64,000 nucleotides of DNA from Aspidapion aeneum. Lineage: Eukaryota; Arthropoda; Insecta; Coleoptera; Brentidae. The stretch lies in NCBI GenBank assembly GCA_963576565.1, contig OY755044.1, positions 52,525,347 to 52,589,346 on the forward strand, in the 5' to 3' direction. Position 1 is the first letter of the stretch; every line of letters starts with the position of its first letter. Below are positions 24,766-37,045 of this stretch, one piece after another. The notes beneath the pieces are model-generated. The model ran no database searches and was not told where the DNA came from. It worked only from the letters and a program-made list of their open reading frames with translations. Made by a program: the position numbers and the translations under genes.

Positions 24766-26284
24766 GGATGGTATTCTGTTATATCTAATAACCCATGACC
24801 AATTTTGCTCCAAATAAATATTTTTTGTCTTTGCAACAAATGGGCTTATAAATTGGTATACCAGAGTCGACAGCGATGACCAGGAGGCTGTTATCCTTTG
24901 TAAAATTTAGAAATATTAAATTAAATTATTATAAATGTATTTTTTATTACAACTTTTTATTTTTATGAAAATCATTTTAATTTACGTTAGTTTTTTAATA
25001 AATAAAACTTGCTTTACAAATATTGCTTGTAGATTACTTAACCACCCCTACCCCGTTTTGCCGCATATAGGTACCGCGTTTTACCCCGTATGCGGGGCAA
25101 AATAGAGCGTTTTACAAAATAAAAGAAAAGTATGATGCAGTTTTAAATCGCCGAAAGTAAAACTTAAAACATAAAGATAACATATCTAGCTAACTTTATT
25201 CTAAACGGCGGCCATTTAATAAGAGAAATAAGCCTATAAAGTTCGGGACTACATATTGCCCCCCTTTTCCCTACTTACTAATTTTTGTGTATTTTTTTAA
25301 AATCTATGACAATTTTTAACTTTTTTTATTGAAAATTTATTTCTAAAATGTGAAATTCGGCGCACTTTACTTTCTACTAACAATCTAAATTCTTACAAAA
25401 AAAATCCTAACCATATCCCCAAAAATTTTTGTAGTGATTTTTGAGTTATCCATGTTGCAGACACACACATACATACATAATAAAAATAGAAAAAGTTTTT
25501 TATGTATGTTTTAAAAGATGGCACACACACCACATGCGCTATAGGTATGGCAACTAACCAATTCATCTGACATTTTATTACCTGTGTCATTAAAGACACG
25601 CAATTTAATAAAATTAAACATCAAATTGCCTTGCTTGTCGATAAATACCACGGAAACTAAATGAGACACTTGAAGGCAACTTTTTTACCGCCAATCGAAC
25701 ATATGACTTATAATGGCAACATTATTAAGTTCCTTTACTTAATTTTTGATTTTTTTTACGCATGAGTATAATTTTGATTACATTATAATTTCCTTGAACA
25801 TGAAAATAAACATGGCTTGCATAGAATATTAGGTATAATACAGGGTGGAAACATAATATTCGATTTAAATTCGATCGGAATATTTTTATCCATTTTTAAA
25901 AGTGTAAAGTACAGCGCCATTTTGGTATTAAAAAACACTTTTAAAGTAATTATTTAAGTTACAAAAAATCTCAAAAATATTGTCATAAACGAGTTTAAAG
26001 TTAAATAAAAAACCCTGTGACATATATGGTGGAAACACCACTTATGTCAACTTTGACACTATACAAATTTATTTCAGCAGAAAAAATATACTATATTTTT
26101 TAATCGTAAGTAGCCAGATAATCATTTGGCTCAGCGTTTCTTTTTTTTAAATTCTTTTTCTCCTACTCCTTAAACTTTAAAAATTTATATCTTGAAAAGA
26201 GACCTCCATTTTATTTGAATTTATTTTCTTATTTTGGCCTCCTCTATCACACATTAAATTATTGTGAATCATACTAACTTACCT
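24766..26284. other. Non-coding; possible small element at 25836-26018
   Basis: No gene. 25060-25110 holds a CCCCGTATGCGGGG hairpin. 25836-26018 is bounded by TACAGGGTGG and AACCCTGTGA, only about 7 bp of inverted repeat, reminiscent of short TA-flanked elements but too little to assign. Confidence 0.35.
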
Positions 26285-26815
26285 TGTAAACAAAATAGCG
26301 CAGGTCAAACTAGCGCGGACAAAATTGCGCAGGCCATAATAGCGCAGGTCATAATAGCGCAGGTCAAAATAGCACATTACTAAAATAGCGAAGGCCAAAA
26401 TAAAACGGGTCGGGCAAAAAATATCGAAACACAAAATATTAAAAACATAAAATATCGCTATTTTGGCCATGCACTATTTTAACCGATATCCCCGAGGATG
26501 TGAATTCGAACCAAACCGAATCGAAAAGAACCAAACCGAACTGAACCAAACCGAACCAAATTAGCATATTTAAGAAAACAAAATTCCCTGATTTTTGCCG
26601 GGATTCTCGAGGTTGTAAATCCGAACCAAACCGAACCAAACCGGTTCTAGGATCCCGTGAAAGAAGCTAGGGAAGTTTTTTTTGTCAAAATATGCTGATT
26701 CGGTTCGGTTGCGTGGTTAAAATGCACTTTTTTTAGCGTGCGCTATTTTGGCCTGCGCTATTTTGGCCGCGCTATTATGGCCTGCGGGATCTTGACCCCC
26801 GCTATTTTGTACCAC
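26285..26815. repeat. Inverted pair of ~17-bp minisatellites
   Basis: 26290-26400 holds about six units of AATAGCGCAGGTCAAA. 26735-26810 holds the same unit in reverse (GCGCTATTTTGGCCT), so the two arrays face each other. Between them, 26500-26640 is a degenerate AACCAAACCGAA array. ORFs at 26279-26639 are translations of these repeats. Confidence 0.75.
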
Positions 26816-26823
26816 TGTCCTTT

Positions 26824-26845
26824 TAGTAGTAGTAGTAGTAGTAGT
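26824..26845 (+). repeat. (AGT)n microsatellite
   Basis: Seven uninterrupted AGT/TAG repeats, plain simple-sequence DNA. Confidence 0.95.
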
Positions 26846-26889
26846 TCTTTCCCCTAACTTTTCATATGATAATTCCCAGACAGCAAAAC

Positions 26890-27160
26890 TTCATCCCTTC
26901 AATCGAACAAGGTCATCGGACGAACCGTGAATCCGAGGGATTTTCTTTTTAGGTCCATTTTCAGTCCAAAAACCATCCACTTAAGGTTCAATGCCAATTT
27001 GTAGATCCAAGGGACGACAATTTTATGCCCGAAAGTACCTACAACGGACGTCCAGTGCACGTACCATGAACATTCAAGGTCCAATGTCCTACCATTTATA
27101 GATCCAAGGAACGTCCATTTTATTACCGAAAGTACCTACAACAAACGTCCAAGATAGGCC
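26890..27160 (+). repeat. ~98-bp diverged tandem repeat
   Basis: Two to three units share TAGATCCAAGGGACG, CCCGAAAGTACCTACAAC and GGACGTCCA, with the clearest landmarks near 27004 and 27101. No coding content. Confidence 0.65.
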
Positions 27161-27435
27161 GTATCATCAGATATCTCTAACAGTGTACATAAAAACAACA
27201 TATCACGTACGTACAATTTATGATAAGAAGTACGTACAATGCACCTAAAACTTGTTAATGTTAAAAGTTTGTGTTAATTTATTATTAAATAAATTTTAAA
27301 TATTAACGTCTCTACGAATCCTGTTAAAATGATGACTGCTGCGCCACCTATTAGTACGTTCCATGACGTACCGATGTAAAGTGGTCGTAAAATTTAAGGC
27401 CTTTAGACAAATTGTGCTGTATGGGCACGTACTTC

Positions 27436-27745
27436 ATGCATGGACATCCGTGGGACGTATCTAGTAAGTCCCGACTGGTACGTATATTCTTAGCAATCTC
27501 TGGGACATACCTGGTACATACCAACTCGTACGTACATTCAGTGGCCTTAAGAGAATGTAAAACCTACTAACATACCACGTACATATGTTATTGGACATCC
27601 GCGAGACGTACCTAGTAAGTCCCGGCTGGTACTTGCGGTCTTGGCAATCTCTTGGACATACCAAACTGTACGTACATTTAGTGGCCTTGAAAGGACTTGA
27701 ATATTCCTGAGAGGTTCCTAGCTCCTACGTACATTATTGACCCCT
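27436..27745 (+). repeat. ~150-bp tandem repeat, two units
   Basis: Units start near 27441 and 27591, each with TGGACATCCG, CTAGTAAGTCCC, GGCAATCTC-TGGACATACC and GTACGTACATT-AGTGGCCTT. The minus ORF at 27461-27664 is a by-product. Confidence 0.75.
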
Positions 27746-29172
27746 TGCTACTTGGGAGACCACTTCCTGTGTGTGCTACTGGCGCGGCATTTGCATACCG
27801 GGAAGGCAAAAAATTATACCAATTAAATTTTATTTACATGATTGGCATCTTTTTGAATTAGTCATCAAACTTGTGCGCGGTGTGTTCATACCATAAACGT
27901 AATATTCCAATACCCACGGACATATTCCAATACCCACGGTAACTGCCCATTCATGATGCAAACATGAGGGCCTTGGGGTCTTTAAGCAAAAAAGACCTGA
28001 TTGGTTGCTTTCAAAGACATATGCATATTATTTCCATATAGTGCGCATTATTGCAATACCTACGGTACCTTACGATGCAGAATGCAAACATATTTGAAAT
28101 GGGTATGGGTATAAGTCTATCCTCTTTGCGGTCCTTAAAATAAAATGCCCTGATCGGTTATACCTTTACGCATGAATATTATTTTATTCTTGTATCCGTT
28201 ACGTCAAATCATCGGCGTAGAGTTGACAAAAAGTCTATCTATGTAAATTTGGTATCTGTGCATTTTTCGTACCTTTATTTCTGAATGTTTGTTTCAAACG
28301 CCAACCATTGTGTAAATAGGTAATACTCACCAAACAAGTAACATTTTTGTATTCACCCACATAATATTTAAATATAAAAAATTCAGTTTTTTTTCTTATT
28401 AGAAAAAAATTGAGATTTAAAAACTTTTAAGTTGATACATTAAAAACAGCCTCACCTGAAAAAAGAAAACAAAAGGTTGTATATAAACATTGTGACTTTT
28501 ATTTAAAAACCAAAAGTGCAATTTACATATCAATAAACATGGTTCAAGAAACACACCAACCAGTAGGTATAATAATAATAATATCAATGGTACCCGAGTT
28601 AAGTACAACAACATACTCCGTCACTGTCTTATAACTTATGCATAATATAATTTCTTATGCATAAACATTAAATTGCTAAATTAAATTCTGCATCGTTAGG
28701 CACAGACTATCGGACAAGGACGAAAGACCAAACTCGCATAAGAGGCTGCAATCAAAAAAGAGATAAACCGAGTCTGCCAGATATAGTGAGAAAATCATTC
28801 TTGAGGATATTTTTATAACGTCCCGACTATAAATAACGGACATACGATAAATTTAAGCCGTAAAATCAACGTAATAATTAAGTCGGCTTATGCATAATCG
28901 GGCTGCTGCTCCTAGAATCTTATGCGACGCGACAGACGACATCGCGGTCAAGATTTATTTGATGTGAAAGTTTTTTAATAATTTTAATTGACATTTTTAA
29001 AGGTTTTTGTTGCCTATCAAAAACATGATACCTAAAGGGTCAGAGAGAGAAATCATCAATGACCTTATTGTATTGCTTCAGGTTCAGGGACGTGCCTAAA
29101 TTGCCGCTCCTCATATTAAAACATCTCGAGCAGTTTTTTGCTGCACCCTAGGAATTAAATTCGTTTACCAGT
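27746..29172. other. Non-coding
   Basis: No supported gene. 27901-27941 holds a two-copy 20-bp tandem repeat (CATATTCCAATACCCACGG). The remainder is AT-rich without clear structure. The minus ORF at 28417-28614 is hydrophobic by composition only. Confidence 0.4.
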
Positions 29173-29370
29173 GGCGTATATAGAAAAAAAGTTTAGGGGT
29201 GGGCCCGAGACAGTCCTGGGGGGGGGGCGAGACCCCATGAGGCCGTAAGTTATGCTATTCTATATTTGGATTCATGAAATATGTGGGAAATATCTAAAAA
29301 AATCTTAGCTTTAGGGGGGTGGGGGGGGGCAGACCTCGGGGCAGGCACCCAGACCCCCTATATATGCCAC
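29173..29370. mobile_element. Short G-rich-core element, copy 3, intact ends
   Basis: Terminal inverted repeat GTGGCGTATATAG at the left and CTATATATGCCAC at the right, ~198 bp long. The interior shares GAGGCCGTAAGTTATGCTATTCTAT, ATGAAATATGTGGGAAATATC and a poly-G block with the copies at 20661 and 23795. Best-preserved member of this family in the window. Confidence 0.7.
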
Positions 29371-29545
29371 AACAAACTTTGAGGAGACCTACGCTCGAGC
29401 TAAAACATTTTCACCATGGGTTGAAATGTGCCCAGTTTTTAGGTTTTCAATGCACTATTCTTGTTCGACATTATATAATGATTTCCCTTAAATTGTTTTA
29501 TAAATATTTATAATATTTTCCCGCTCACCCATGCCCATCAACCCA

Positions 29546-29990
29546 GGGGGCAACTAGGCAGGCCAAGAGGCTGAGGAAAATGAACCACAGCCTTCACACA
29601 CATAACTGGAGGGTAGTTAAAACCGAACCTTCACGACCTGGCCAAGCCAAACATGGACCTTCGCGGTGGACGAAGTTTCCTGGGACGCTCTAAGGGAGAT
29701 GGACTTTAGGCCTTATTTCGGCTTCGGGCAGGTGAAATTCCGCCCAGGACGAATGGGCTTAAACCCAGTCAGTGTGGGTGTGCAACCAGGGATATCGGGG
29801 GGAATTAAACCAACCGATGAACCTATTGAGGCTCTCGTTCAGGAGGAGCACACCCCTTGGAGACGGACGACACCCCGAACATACCGGATACGGACCAGGA
29901 GGATAAACCACCTGGTTCTGACGGAACCCAAGACCTGGAGGATCAACCACCAGGATCAGCGGGTCTTATGTAATATCAATAACAAAATTA
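29546..29990 (+). pseudogene. Possible ORF1 remnant / 5' region of the LINE
   Basis: GC-richer sequence directly upstream of the endonuclease, in several short open frames (one at 29666-30079, overlapping the endonuclease start in another frame). No CCHC knuckle or other ORF1 hallmark is visible. Assigned by position and composition only. Confidence 0.35.
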
Positions 29991-29996
29991 ACCGCC

Positions 29997-30961
29997 ATGG
30001 AGGACTTAGTAAAATGCATCCAGGTCAACCTACACCACGCGAAAGCTGCGACCTACATCCTCGCTACGTCAATCACTGAAGCCAAAATAGATTTGGCCCT
30101 CGTCCAAGAACCTTGGCTGAATAACAACAACCAAGTGTGCGGACTGAGGCTTCCCAACACAAAGGTATTGTATGATCATTCGGGAAATAAACCCCGGGCA
30201 GGTATAATCATTAAAAACAGCATTAACCACTTTTTGTTAACAGGTTTCTGTAATGGAGACCTAGTGGCGGCCCAAGTGGAAAAAAACCGGCGGCGGACAA
30301 CAACCACTGATAGTATGCTCAGTTACTTTCCGGGAGATGCACCGATACCACCCGCAGGATTGGCTGAATGAACAACTCACAACTCATTTTCGGCTGTGAC
30401 GCCAACGCTTACCACACAGCATGGGGAAGCACTAACATCAATGCTAGAGGTGAGTCACTGTTTGATTTCATCTTAGGGGAGGGGTTAACGGTTAACAACC
30501 GCGGAAATGAACCTACCTTTGTAGTGGCAAACAGAAGCGAGGTCTTAGACCTAACGATATCAACGGCGCACTTTAGCGACAATATTTTCAACTGGGAAGT
30601 GTCATCTGAACCATCAGGCTCAGACCATAGACACATCCGATTCGAAATAAAATCACAAGAAAGAACTGTAGTCAACTACCAAAACCCCAAAAGCACAGAC
30701 TGGGAGGGCTATACCCAAACCTTGGCTGAACAGGAGGTTCCTAAATCTATCAAGACCATTAGGGAAATAGAAGAGGCGGCAGGACAAATCCAAACCGCTA
30801 TTCTATCGGCATACCAGGACAACCGTCCTGTGAAGAGCCAAAAAGACTCTCGGACCACACCCTGGTGGAACAAAAACCTTGAAAAAGAAGGAAAAAAGTC
30901 AGACAGCTCTATAACAGGGCGAAAGAGAATAACTCATGGGACCAGTATAGAGCTGAATTGA
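29997..30961 (+). pseudogene. LINE endonuclease domain (EEP/APE-like)
   Basis: Nicks target DNA to prime reverse transcription. Read in two overlapping frames, 29997-30371 and 30368-30961, joined by a frameshift. Motifs: VNLHH at the N-terminus, QEPW (catalytic Glu), GCDANAYHTAW, LDLTI and the terminal GSDHRHI (catalytic Asp-His). The middle of the domain is shortened or scrambled around 30290-30370. Continues toward the reverse transcriptase with another break at ~30961. Confidence 0.85.
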
Positions 30962-31172
30962 CCGCTTACAACAAAGAGATTCGAAAGGCGAAAACGGAAT
31001 CGTGAAGGAAATTCTGCCAGGGGTTATTAGATATCCCTGCGGGAGCACGAATCCATAAGATCCAAATCAAACACCATCGATAGGGGCAATAAAGCGACCA
31101 GATGGAAGTTACACAACATCAAGGAAAGAATCAATTGAATTACTAAGTAACTGTCACTTTCCGGGGTGCACA

Positions 31173-32569
31173 ATGCTTACAGAACAGACTCGGCAGAACC
31201 AACCCATGCAAAGGCTGGGCAGAAATAGACCGGATAGGGAAGACTGGAGGCTGGCGTATCAAATCGCAACCCCGGACAAAATAAAATGGGCGATCAACAC
31301 CTTTCATCCATTCAAACCACCAGGAGAGGATGGAGTGATTCCGGCCTTACTCCAAAAAGGACTGGAACCTCTAATAGCCACCCTGACAAAGCTATTCAGA
31401 GCTCCAGAAAACTGGAGGTCGGTAAAGGTAATATACCTCCTGAAAGTGGGGCAGGCAGGTTCAAACCTACCCAAATCATACCGACCAATAAGCTTAACAT
31501 CATTTCTATTTAAAACTATAGAAAAACTGATTGATAGGCATATTAGGGAAGGGGTATTGCAGAAACGCCCTCTAAACATTAACCAATATGCCTATCAACC
31601 AGGCAAATCTACGGATCTGGCAATAAACAACCTAGTCAGTAAACTAGCAAAGACACTAGACAGCAAAGAAATTGCGGTGACGGCCTTCTTGGACATAGAA
31701 GGAGCATTTAACAATGCCCCAATCGACTTACTCATTAACGCATGCAATCAAAGAGGTGTCGAACCTTGTAGTAACAACTGTATCCGGATGATGCTACAAA
31801 CGCGTATCGTAAAAACCACCCTTGGTGAGGAGGAAATCAAAGTAAGCACGGACAGAGGTTGTCCGCAAGGGGGAGTTCTATCTCCCGTACTATGGACACT
31901 GATGGTAGACGGGCTGCTGAAATTCCTGCAAAGGGAGGGAATCGAGGCGCAGGCATACTCCGATGACGTTGTGATCAGAATACAAGGCAAATTCGATGGT
32001 GTAATATCCAACATCTTACACAGGGCGCTAAACCTAATAAATGGATGGTGTAATAGGGAGGAACTATCAATAAACCCTAGAAAAACCACTATAGTACCCT
32101 TCACAAGACGGCGGAAACTGAACCTAACAGAACCCACCGTCGAAGGGATACGCATTCCTTTTCAAAAGGATGCCAAATACCTGGGACTGATTCTGGACCA
32201 GAAACTAAATTGGAACACCCACCTGGACAAGGTAGTCGGAGGGCGAAAATGGCCTTGTGGACATTTACCAAGCAAGCCATGGCGTGTAGAGTCAAAACAT
32301 CAGCAATGAAATCGACACCTGTGGAGGCAATGGAGGTGATGCTAAACTTTCCCCCCCCCCTACACATTTGGGTAGAGAAGGAGGCCAGGGCAGCATTCGC
32401 AAGGTTGAAGAGCCTAAACCCAGAGCAACCTGGACAAGCTAAGGCTAACTTTGCGGGCCTGGCTGAGGTATTCCGGAATAACCGAATACTTAGCATGCCA
32501 ACAGACTACATGTTACCCAAATACAGCTTCGATGTACCTTTTAAGGTTCTTATACCAACGAGGGAGGAA
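31173..32569 (+). pseudogene. LINE reverse transcriptase domain
   Basis: Main frame 31173-32309, continuing in a second frame 32210-32569 after a frameshift near 32255. Landmarks: PPGEDGV; SYRPISL; AFLDIEGAFNNA (catalytic Asp); GCPQGGVLSP; AYSDDVVI (the YxDD active site, with Ser in place of the usual Ala); KYLGLILDQKLNW. Copies element RNA at the nicked site. Length and order are normal for an I-group LINE. Confidence 0.92.
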
Positions 32570-33057
32570 TGGAGGGAGAGACCTGCTCAACTGCTAAACG
32601 CCGCCACGTATGGTATACAGACGGATCGAAAACAAAAAATGGGGTGGGTGCGGGTGTGACGGGACCACGGACTGAAATATCTGTGGGACTCGAAAACTTA
32701 GCAACCATATTCCAAGAAGAAGTATGCTGTAGAGAGATTACCCGCAGGGACCTCTCAAACAAAAGCATCAAAATCATCTCAGATAGCTTATCAGCTCTAA
32801 AAGCATTAAGCTCACACAAAATTCAATCCAGACTAGTCTGGAATTGCCTTGAAACCCTAAGACAGGCCAACAGAACCAACAAGATCAGTCTTGTCTGGGT
32901 GCCAAGCCACACGGGAGTTGAGGGAAATGCAGACGCACTAGCCAGGGCGGGAGCAGAATCCGCGCTGGTTGGACCGGAGCCTTACTTCGGCTTACCTAAG
33001 GCCACAGTCACAAAAGAAATAGGAGAGTGGGTTGTTAGAAAGGGGACTCAAAACTGA
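32569..33057 (+). pseudogene. LINE RNase H domain
   Basis: Contains YTDGSK (first catalytic Asp), ISDSLSALKAL (Asp), and VPSHTGVEGNADALAR (His/Asp). Follows the reverse transcriptase in a different frame, so a frameshift intervenes near 32569-32600. Degrades the RNA strand of the RNA:DNA hybrid. Ends with TGA at 33057. Confidence 0.9.
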
Positions 33058-33201
33058 CGGGCAACCCCGAGACAACAACACTCCAAAACCTTTCTAAGCA
33101 AGCCAGACAAACACAGAACGAACCAACTCCTGGAATTAAACAGGAATAGCCTAAGAATAATTACAGGGCTAAACACAGGCCAATGCCGACTCAACAAACA
33201 C

Positions 33202-33414
33202 ATGAACAGACTGGGAGTAAGCAACACACCAGCGTGTAGGTTCTGTGGTGTTGAGGAGGAAACGCCACTTCATCTAATCTGCCACTGCGTAGCAAGACAA
33301 AGAACTAGGGCGAAAATATTCGGACCTGGACAGATAGAGCCTCAAGATCTTGAGGAAATATCACCAAACAAACTGATCTGCTTCATAAAGGAGATAGGTA
33401 TTGGTGATATTTAA
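33202..33414 (+). pseudogene. LINE C-terminal zinc knuckle
   Basis: CRFCG...HLICHC is the Cys-Cys-His-Cys knuckle that ends many LINE ORF2 proteins. Stop TAA at 33412-33414, followed by a ~60-bp 3' segment ending CAAACCTAACCTAGG. Confidence 0.8.
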
Positions 33415-33479
33415 GTTGGGATGAGCCACAATAGACCACTTGAGTCGCACCACTCATAGTCAAACCTAACCTAGGCAGG

Positions 33480-33860
33480 CCATTTTGGGGGAACTTAAGC
33501 TAAAATGGCGCCACAGACGAAAATGTTTGCAATATAAAAAACTATTGGCAAATTGAAAACAATCGCGTGGCAGGCAAAATGTTGTAAATTCAAACAGATT
33601 TTGAAAAAAATAATCGCGCTGTAGTAAACATTTTGCAGATATGACGAAAATATTGGCACCGCAGACCCCAGACACTAATTTTGTCTGCGGAAAATTTAAT
33701 TATTTTTTAAAGAAATAGGCGCCACAGAAGAAAATTTTTGAGAAAAAGGAAAAAATGGGGCTACCGACAAGAGTAAAATAATTTTAACAAAAAAGGCGCG
33801 ACAGGCTAAGCATTTTTTTAAAAAGTTGAAAGTTTCAAAATAGCGGTTTCAGCAATTTTT
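33480..33860 (+). repeat. Degenerate GGCGCCACAGACGAAAATTTT array
   Basis: At least seven diverged units (near 33502, 33567, 33615, 33657, 33718, 33756, 33794) of 40-65 bp with the phrase GGCGCCACAGA-GAAAATTTT. Starts directly after the LINE tail. Confidence 0.55.
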
Positions 33861-34634
33861 ACTGACTTATATGTAGAGTCAGTTAAATATGCAAACCTAG
33901 GTATACCTATTATATAACATATGAACTATCTGCTCACAAAAACACCTCTGGGGAATCAACCTCCTTTTTCAAGAACTTTAATGCAATTAACTAACATAAA
34001 ACCCAGAAATTTTGGGCTCTCGACCTTATCCTTTGCAAACTCATCTATCAGTTTCTCATACATCAGTTTTTTCTACACCACATAATTTACTTTAACTTTT
34101 TAATTGCAGATTATTTAATTCTTTAGAGAGCATTAAAATTTGGTTGCCCTCTGAATGTGATTGCCTGAGGCAACGCCTCGTTGCCTCACCCTTTGGCACG
34201 CCCCTGATTGGTTTAGTTTTAACAACTTCAACATTACCTACACAAACAGCTGATTGATTTCAATGTGGCCGCTGGAGTCTGTACAGTCGCCCAATTTTTT
34301 AATGTCATCTTATTTTTCTAACATTTGTAGAATTCGAAGAAACAGTACATTGTTTGGCAACACCGTATGGTTTCAAATAAGTGTCATGATTTGATAAACG
34401 ATTTTCGTTAGCAGTTTTTCACATCTGCTGAAATGCCTGTGTTTAATCCGCGTTGACATTTATACCTATTTTTTATTTTTTTAGTGATTCTTAAAGTTTC
34501 TTGAATTTTGTATTCCCTTGAATGCACACAAATTTATACCTTAACTTTAGTTATATTTTCTTAAATTGTCGGCATTTTTCTAATCCCATAAAACGACACT
34601 CTGGAGCACTTCCGTTGAGTCACCCGATCAGTTC
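33861..34634. other. Non-coding, one short perfect hairpin
   Basis: No gene. TGAGGCAACG (34166-34175) pairs perfectly with CGTTGCCTCA (34179-34188) across a 3-nt loop, inside a GC-richer patch ending TTTGGCACGCCCCTGA that resembles transposon termini. Confidence 0.4.
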
Positions 34635-34639
34635 GGATC

Positions 34640-34890
34640 AATTAAAATATGGACCCTCCGTATAGTGTTTTCATACACGCGATTCCCAGAAACCCACCAA
34701 ATTCCGCCCATAGCCGCAAGATCATCGAGAGGGGTACCCCTAGACCTGTCAACACCCAAGCTAAAGGTAAGTGCATAATTAGTGGTTTTATGGGTCGTAT
34801 CATTACTTTTATCACCCAGTTGGTAAAACTAAAGTTTTTTTGTGCCCCATTGGCCACCTGTGCACCCCCTGTGTGCACATTTTGGCCCTT
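34640..34890. mobile_element. MITE, copy lacking its left terminal repeat
   Basis: From GGACCCTCCGTAT through CCTGTGCACCCCCTGTGTGCACA it matches 51820-52069 (shared ACACGCGATTCCCAGAAAC, GCAAGATCATCGAGAGGGGT, CACCCAGTTGG). The ~90-bp left terminal repeat present in the other copy is missing. Confidence 0.7.
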
Positions 34891-35413
34891 CGAGCCGGAT
34901 TCCACACCTATTTTAGCACCCCGTGTGCCAAAACCCTATTTTTTTATTTCAAATAGGTAACCTATCCGATCGCCGAGGTAACCTCAGATCAGTTTCTAAA
35001 AATAAAACGATTATACCTTGATATCCTCGAAATCGAGCAAATAAAGTTTTATTTGCTTGAAGTCACCTGAGGTCACTTAATAAATTCGAATCCACCCAAA
35101 CGAAATTTACTGCTGTGTAAAATACGTATTTGGTTCTATAGTTTTTATACATGCAGTTACAATAAAATAAAAATTTATTATTTGGCAAAATAATTTGCAA
35201 ATCTATGCCAAAATAACATAATTTATTTTCAAAAAATATTTTTTAATATTTCAGAAAATTTGTGTTGCCAGCTAAGCCATTTATTGATACCGCTGCCCAT
35301 TACAGCTAATTTATAGTTTATCTTGATATTGTTGCGCAAAATAAATAACATATTAAACCAATCTTTTGTGTTTCCCTTTTGTTTTTAAAATTTTTATTTT
35401 GCAATCGTTTAAG
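34891..35413. other. Non-coding, presumed 5' leader of BEL element B
   Basis: No ORF with content. If element B kept a 5' LTR it should lie here, but no second LTR copy exists in the window to prove it. Confidence 0.3.
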
Positions 35414-36336
35414 ATGCCTACTGAAAAATATAACCGCGTTCTTATGAAGAGGACAGCGGCGTATATTCGGCTAAAAAAGACCGATGACATTGGGAAAAAA
35501 GTTGCGAGGGATTCAAACTATAAAGTTAATTTTTTTGGTACGCGCTGAAGAATCTGATGATATGTATCAGGACTTTAAAACCAATCATAATTCGGTCATT
35601 ATGATGTTAGCCGATGACTCGGACTTTGAATCACATGACAAAGTCAGAGTCGAGGCGGACATATTTTATTTTAACATTAAGGCGATTAAACATAAAATAT
35701 ATCAGGTGGACAATCCTGCTAGTAATCTCTTAAATTCTTCATTGCAAGAGACAGAGCTATCTGAAGTCCGACTTCAACAGCAACAAGTGCCAATTTTCGA
35801 TGGCAATACAAAAGATTGGTCAAGTTGGCTTGACATGTACAACAGTTTAGTGCATGATAATAGCTCCATTACTGACGTCATCAAATTTCAACATTTGTGG
35901 CTTTCTATGAAAAAAGACACGGAACCTTATAATTTGGTAAATGGTATCCCACGTACGGATAACAATTATCTCATTGGATATGAGGCCCTTGAAACATAGA
36001 TATCAAGAAGCTACGCGCCATTATAATGAAACATTTATTGCCCCAAAAGTCCGAAAAGCATGTGCCAAGGATCTGCGTCTTCTAATTGACACATTTTCAA
36101 AGAACGTATCTGCGCTCAAAGCGTTAGGATTTAATGTTGATTCTTGGGATTTTTTGCTTTTCATGCTACTCCTTCCTAAACTTGATCTCACGACACGCAC
36201 TGACTTTGAAAAGGAGTTTAGAACTTACGAAATACCCACTTATTCACAATTATCTGAATTTATTGAGAATTATTGCAAAGCCTTGGAATCTGTGCACCTC
36301 GTGGGACCTGGTTTTCAGGAAACAAACAGAACCTCT
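35414..36336 (+). pseudogene. BEL element B gag, N-terminal part
   Basis: Starts at ATG 35414 (MPTEKYNRV). Shows the DUF1759-type gag core: VPIFDGNTKDWSSWLDMYN, then VDSWDFLLFMLLLPKLD. Frame breaks near 35530 and 35960 (three successive open frames 35414-35548, 35484-35999, 35941-36336). Interrupted at CCTCT (36332-36336) by the LTR of element A. Packages element RNA in a virus-like particle in living members. Confidence 0.85.
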
Positions 36337-36807
36337 TGTATGCCCGCAGATAGAAAAACGATAACTGCAGTGGACTGTATATATTTTAATTAATGAAAGC
36401 GCGAACAAACATAAATATATTGATATGAAATCACGAAATAATCAGAAGGTCCATAGTTAATTGCTGTTACCACACAACGGAAATCAGAAACAAAGCACTC
36501 ACCAGTTTGCAGCCAATTTCTCCACGTTCCAGGGGCCCCTTTCTTGATCTAATGATGGCACCACGTAGCTGAAGGGCTGAAGTTTCTAGTTCTATGCTTC
36601 AGTACACCAAAATCGAGCACTTTCAAGTGTAGAAATTTGTAATAATTGGAGAAAGTAAATTAACACGCCGTTTTCTCGAGGCGGTAGAAAAGGATCTCTC
36701 GGATTCTTGGTACGCATGTCCAATGCGCGAAAAATGTATTCTGTCCGTCATCCAATTGTGTGGTTTTAAAATTTACAAACAACCGCGAAATTTAGCGGGA
36801 GCTAACA
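36337..36807 (-). repeat. 3' LTR of BEL element A
   Basis: Plus-strand ends TGTATGCCCGC and GCGGGAGCTAACA. Direct copy of 47242-47712 with scattered substitutions. On the internal side, minus-strand TTTTGGAGGGCAGTTA (36808-36823) is a weak polypurine tract. Confidence 0.93.
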
Positions 36808-37045
36808 TAACTGCCCTCCAAAACACACAATTTTAGAATATCAGCCGGACAGATATAGATATAAGAAAAATGATCGACCGATAAATATAAATGAATGAAA
36901 AACAGATAAGTAGCGTAAGTTTATTTAGAGATAACGAAAACCCGAAAAAGACAAAACAAACAAACAAAATTAAAAAAATAATAATAATAAAGAATTCCCT
37001 ATTGTAATAATTGACTTCAATAGGTAGAAAAAATTAAAATTACTT

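Larger units (their letters stand above)
29540..33475 (+). mobile_element. Decayed I-group LINE with RNase H
   Basis: A non-LTR retrotransposon reading left to right: possible end of ORF1 (to ~29990), apurinic-type endonuclease, reverse transcriptase, RNase H, C-terminal zinc knuckle, short 3' tail ending CAAACCTAACCTA. RNase H after the reverse transcriptase places it in the I superfamily (I, LOA or a relative); I cannot choose the clade without a tree. Frameshifts separate most segments. Its GC content is higher than that of its surroundings. Confidence 0.88.

Noticed and set aside
25836..26018. Small TA-flanked MITE
   Set aside because: Only about 7 bp of inverted repeat (ACAGGGT/ACCCTGT); could be chance.
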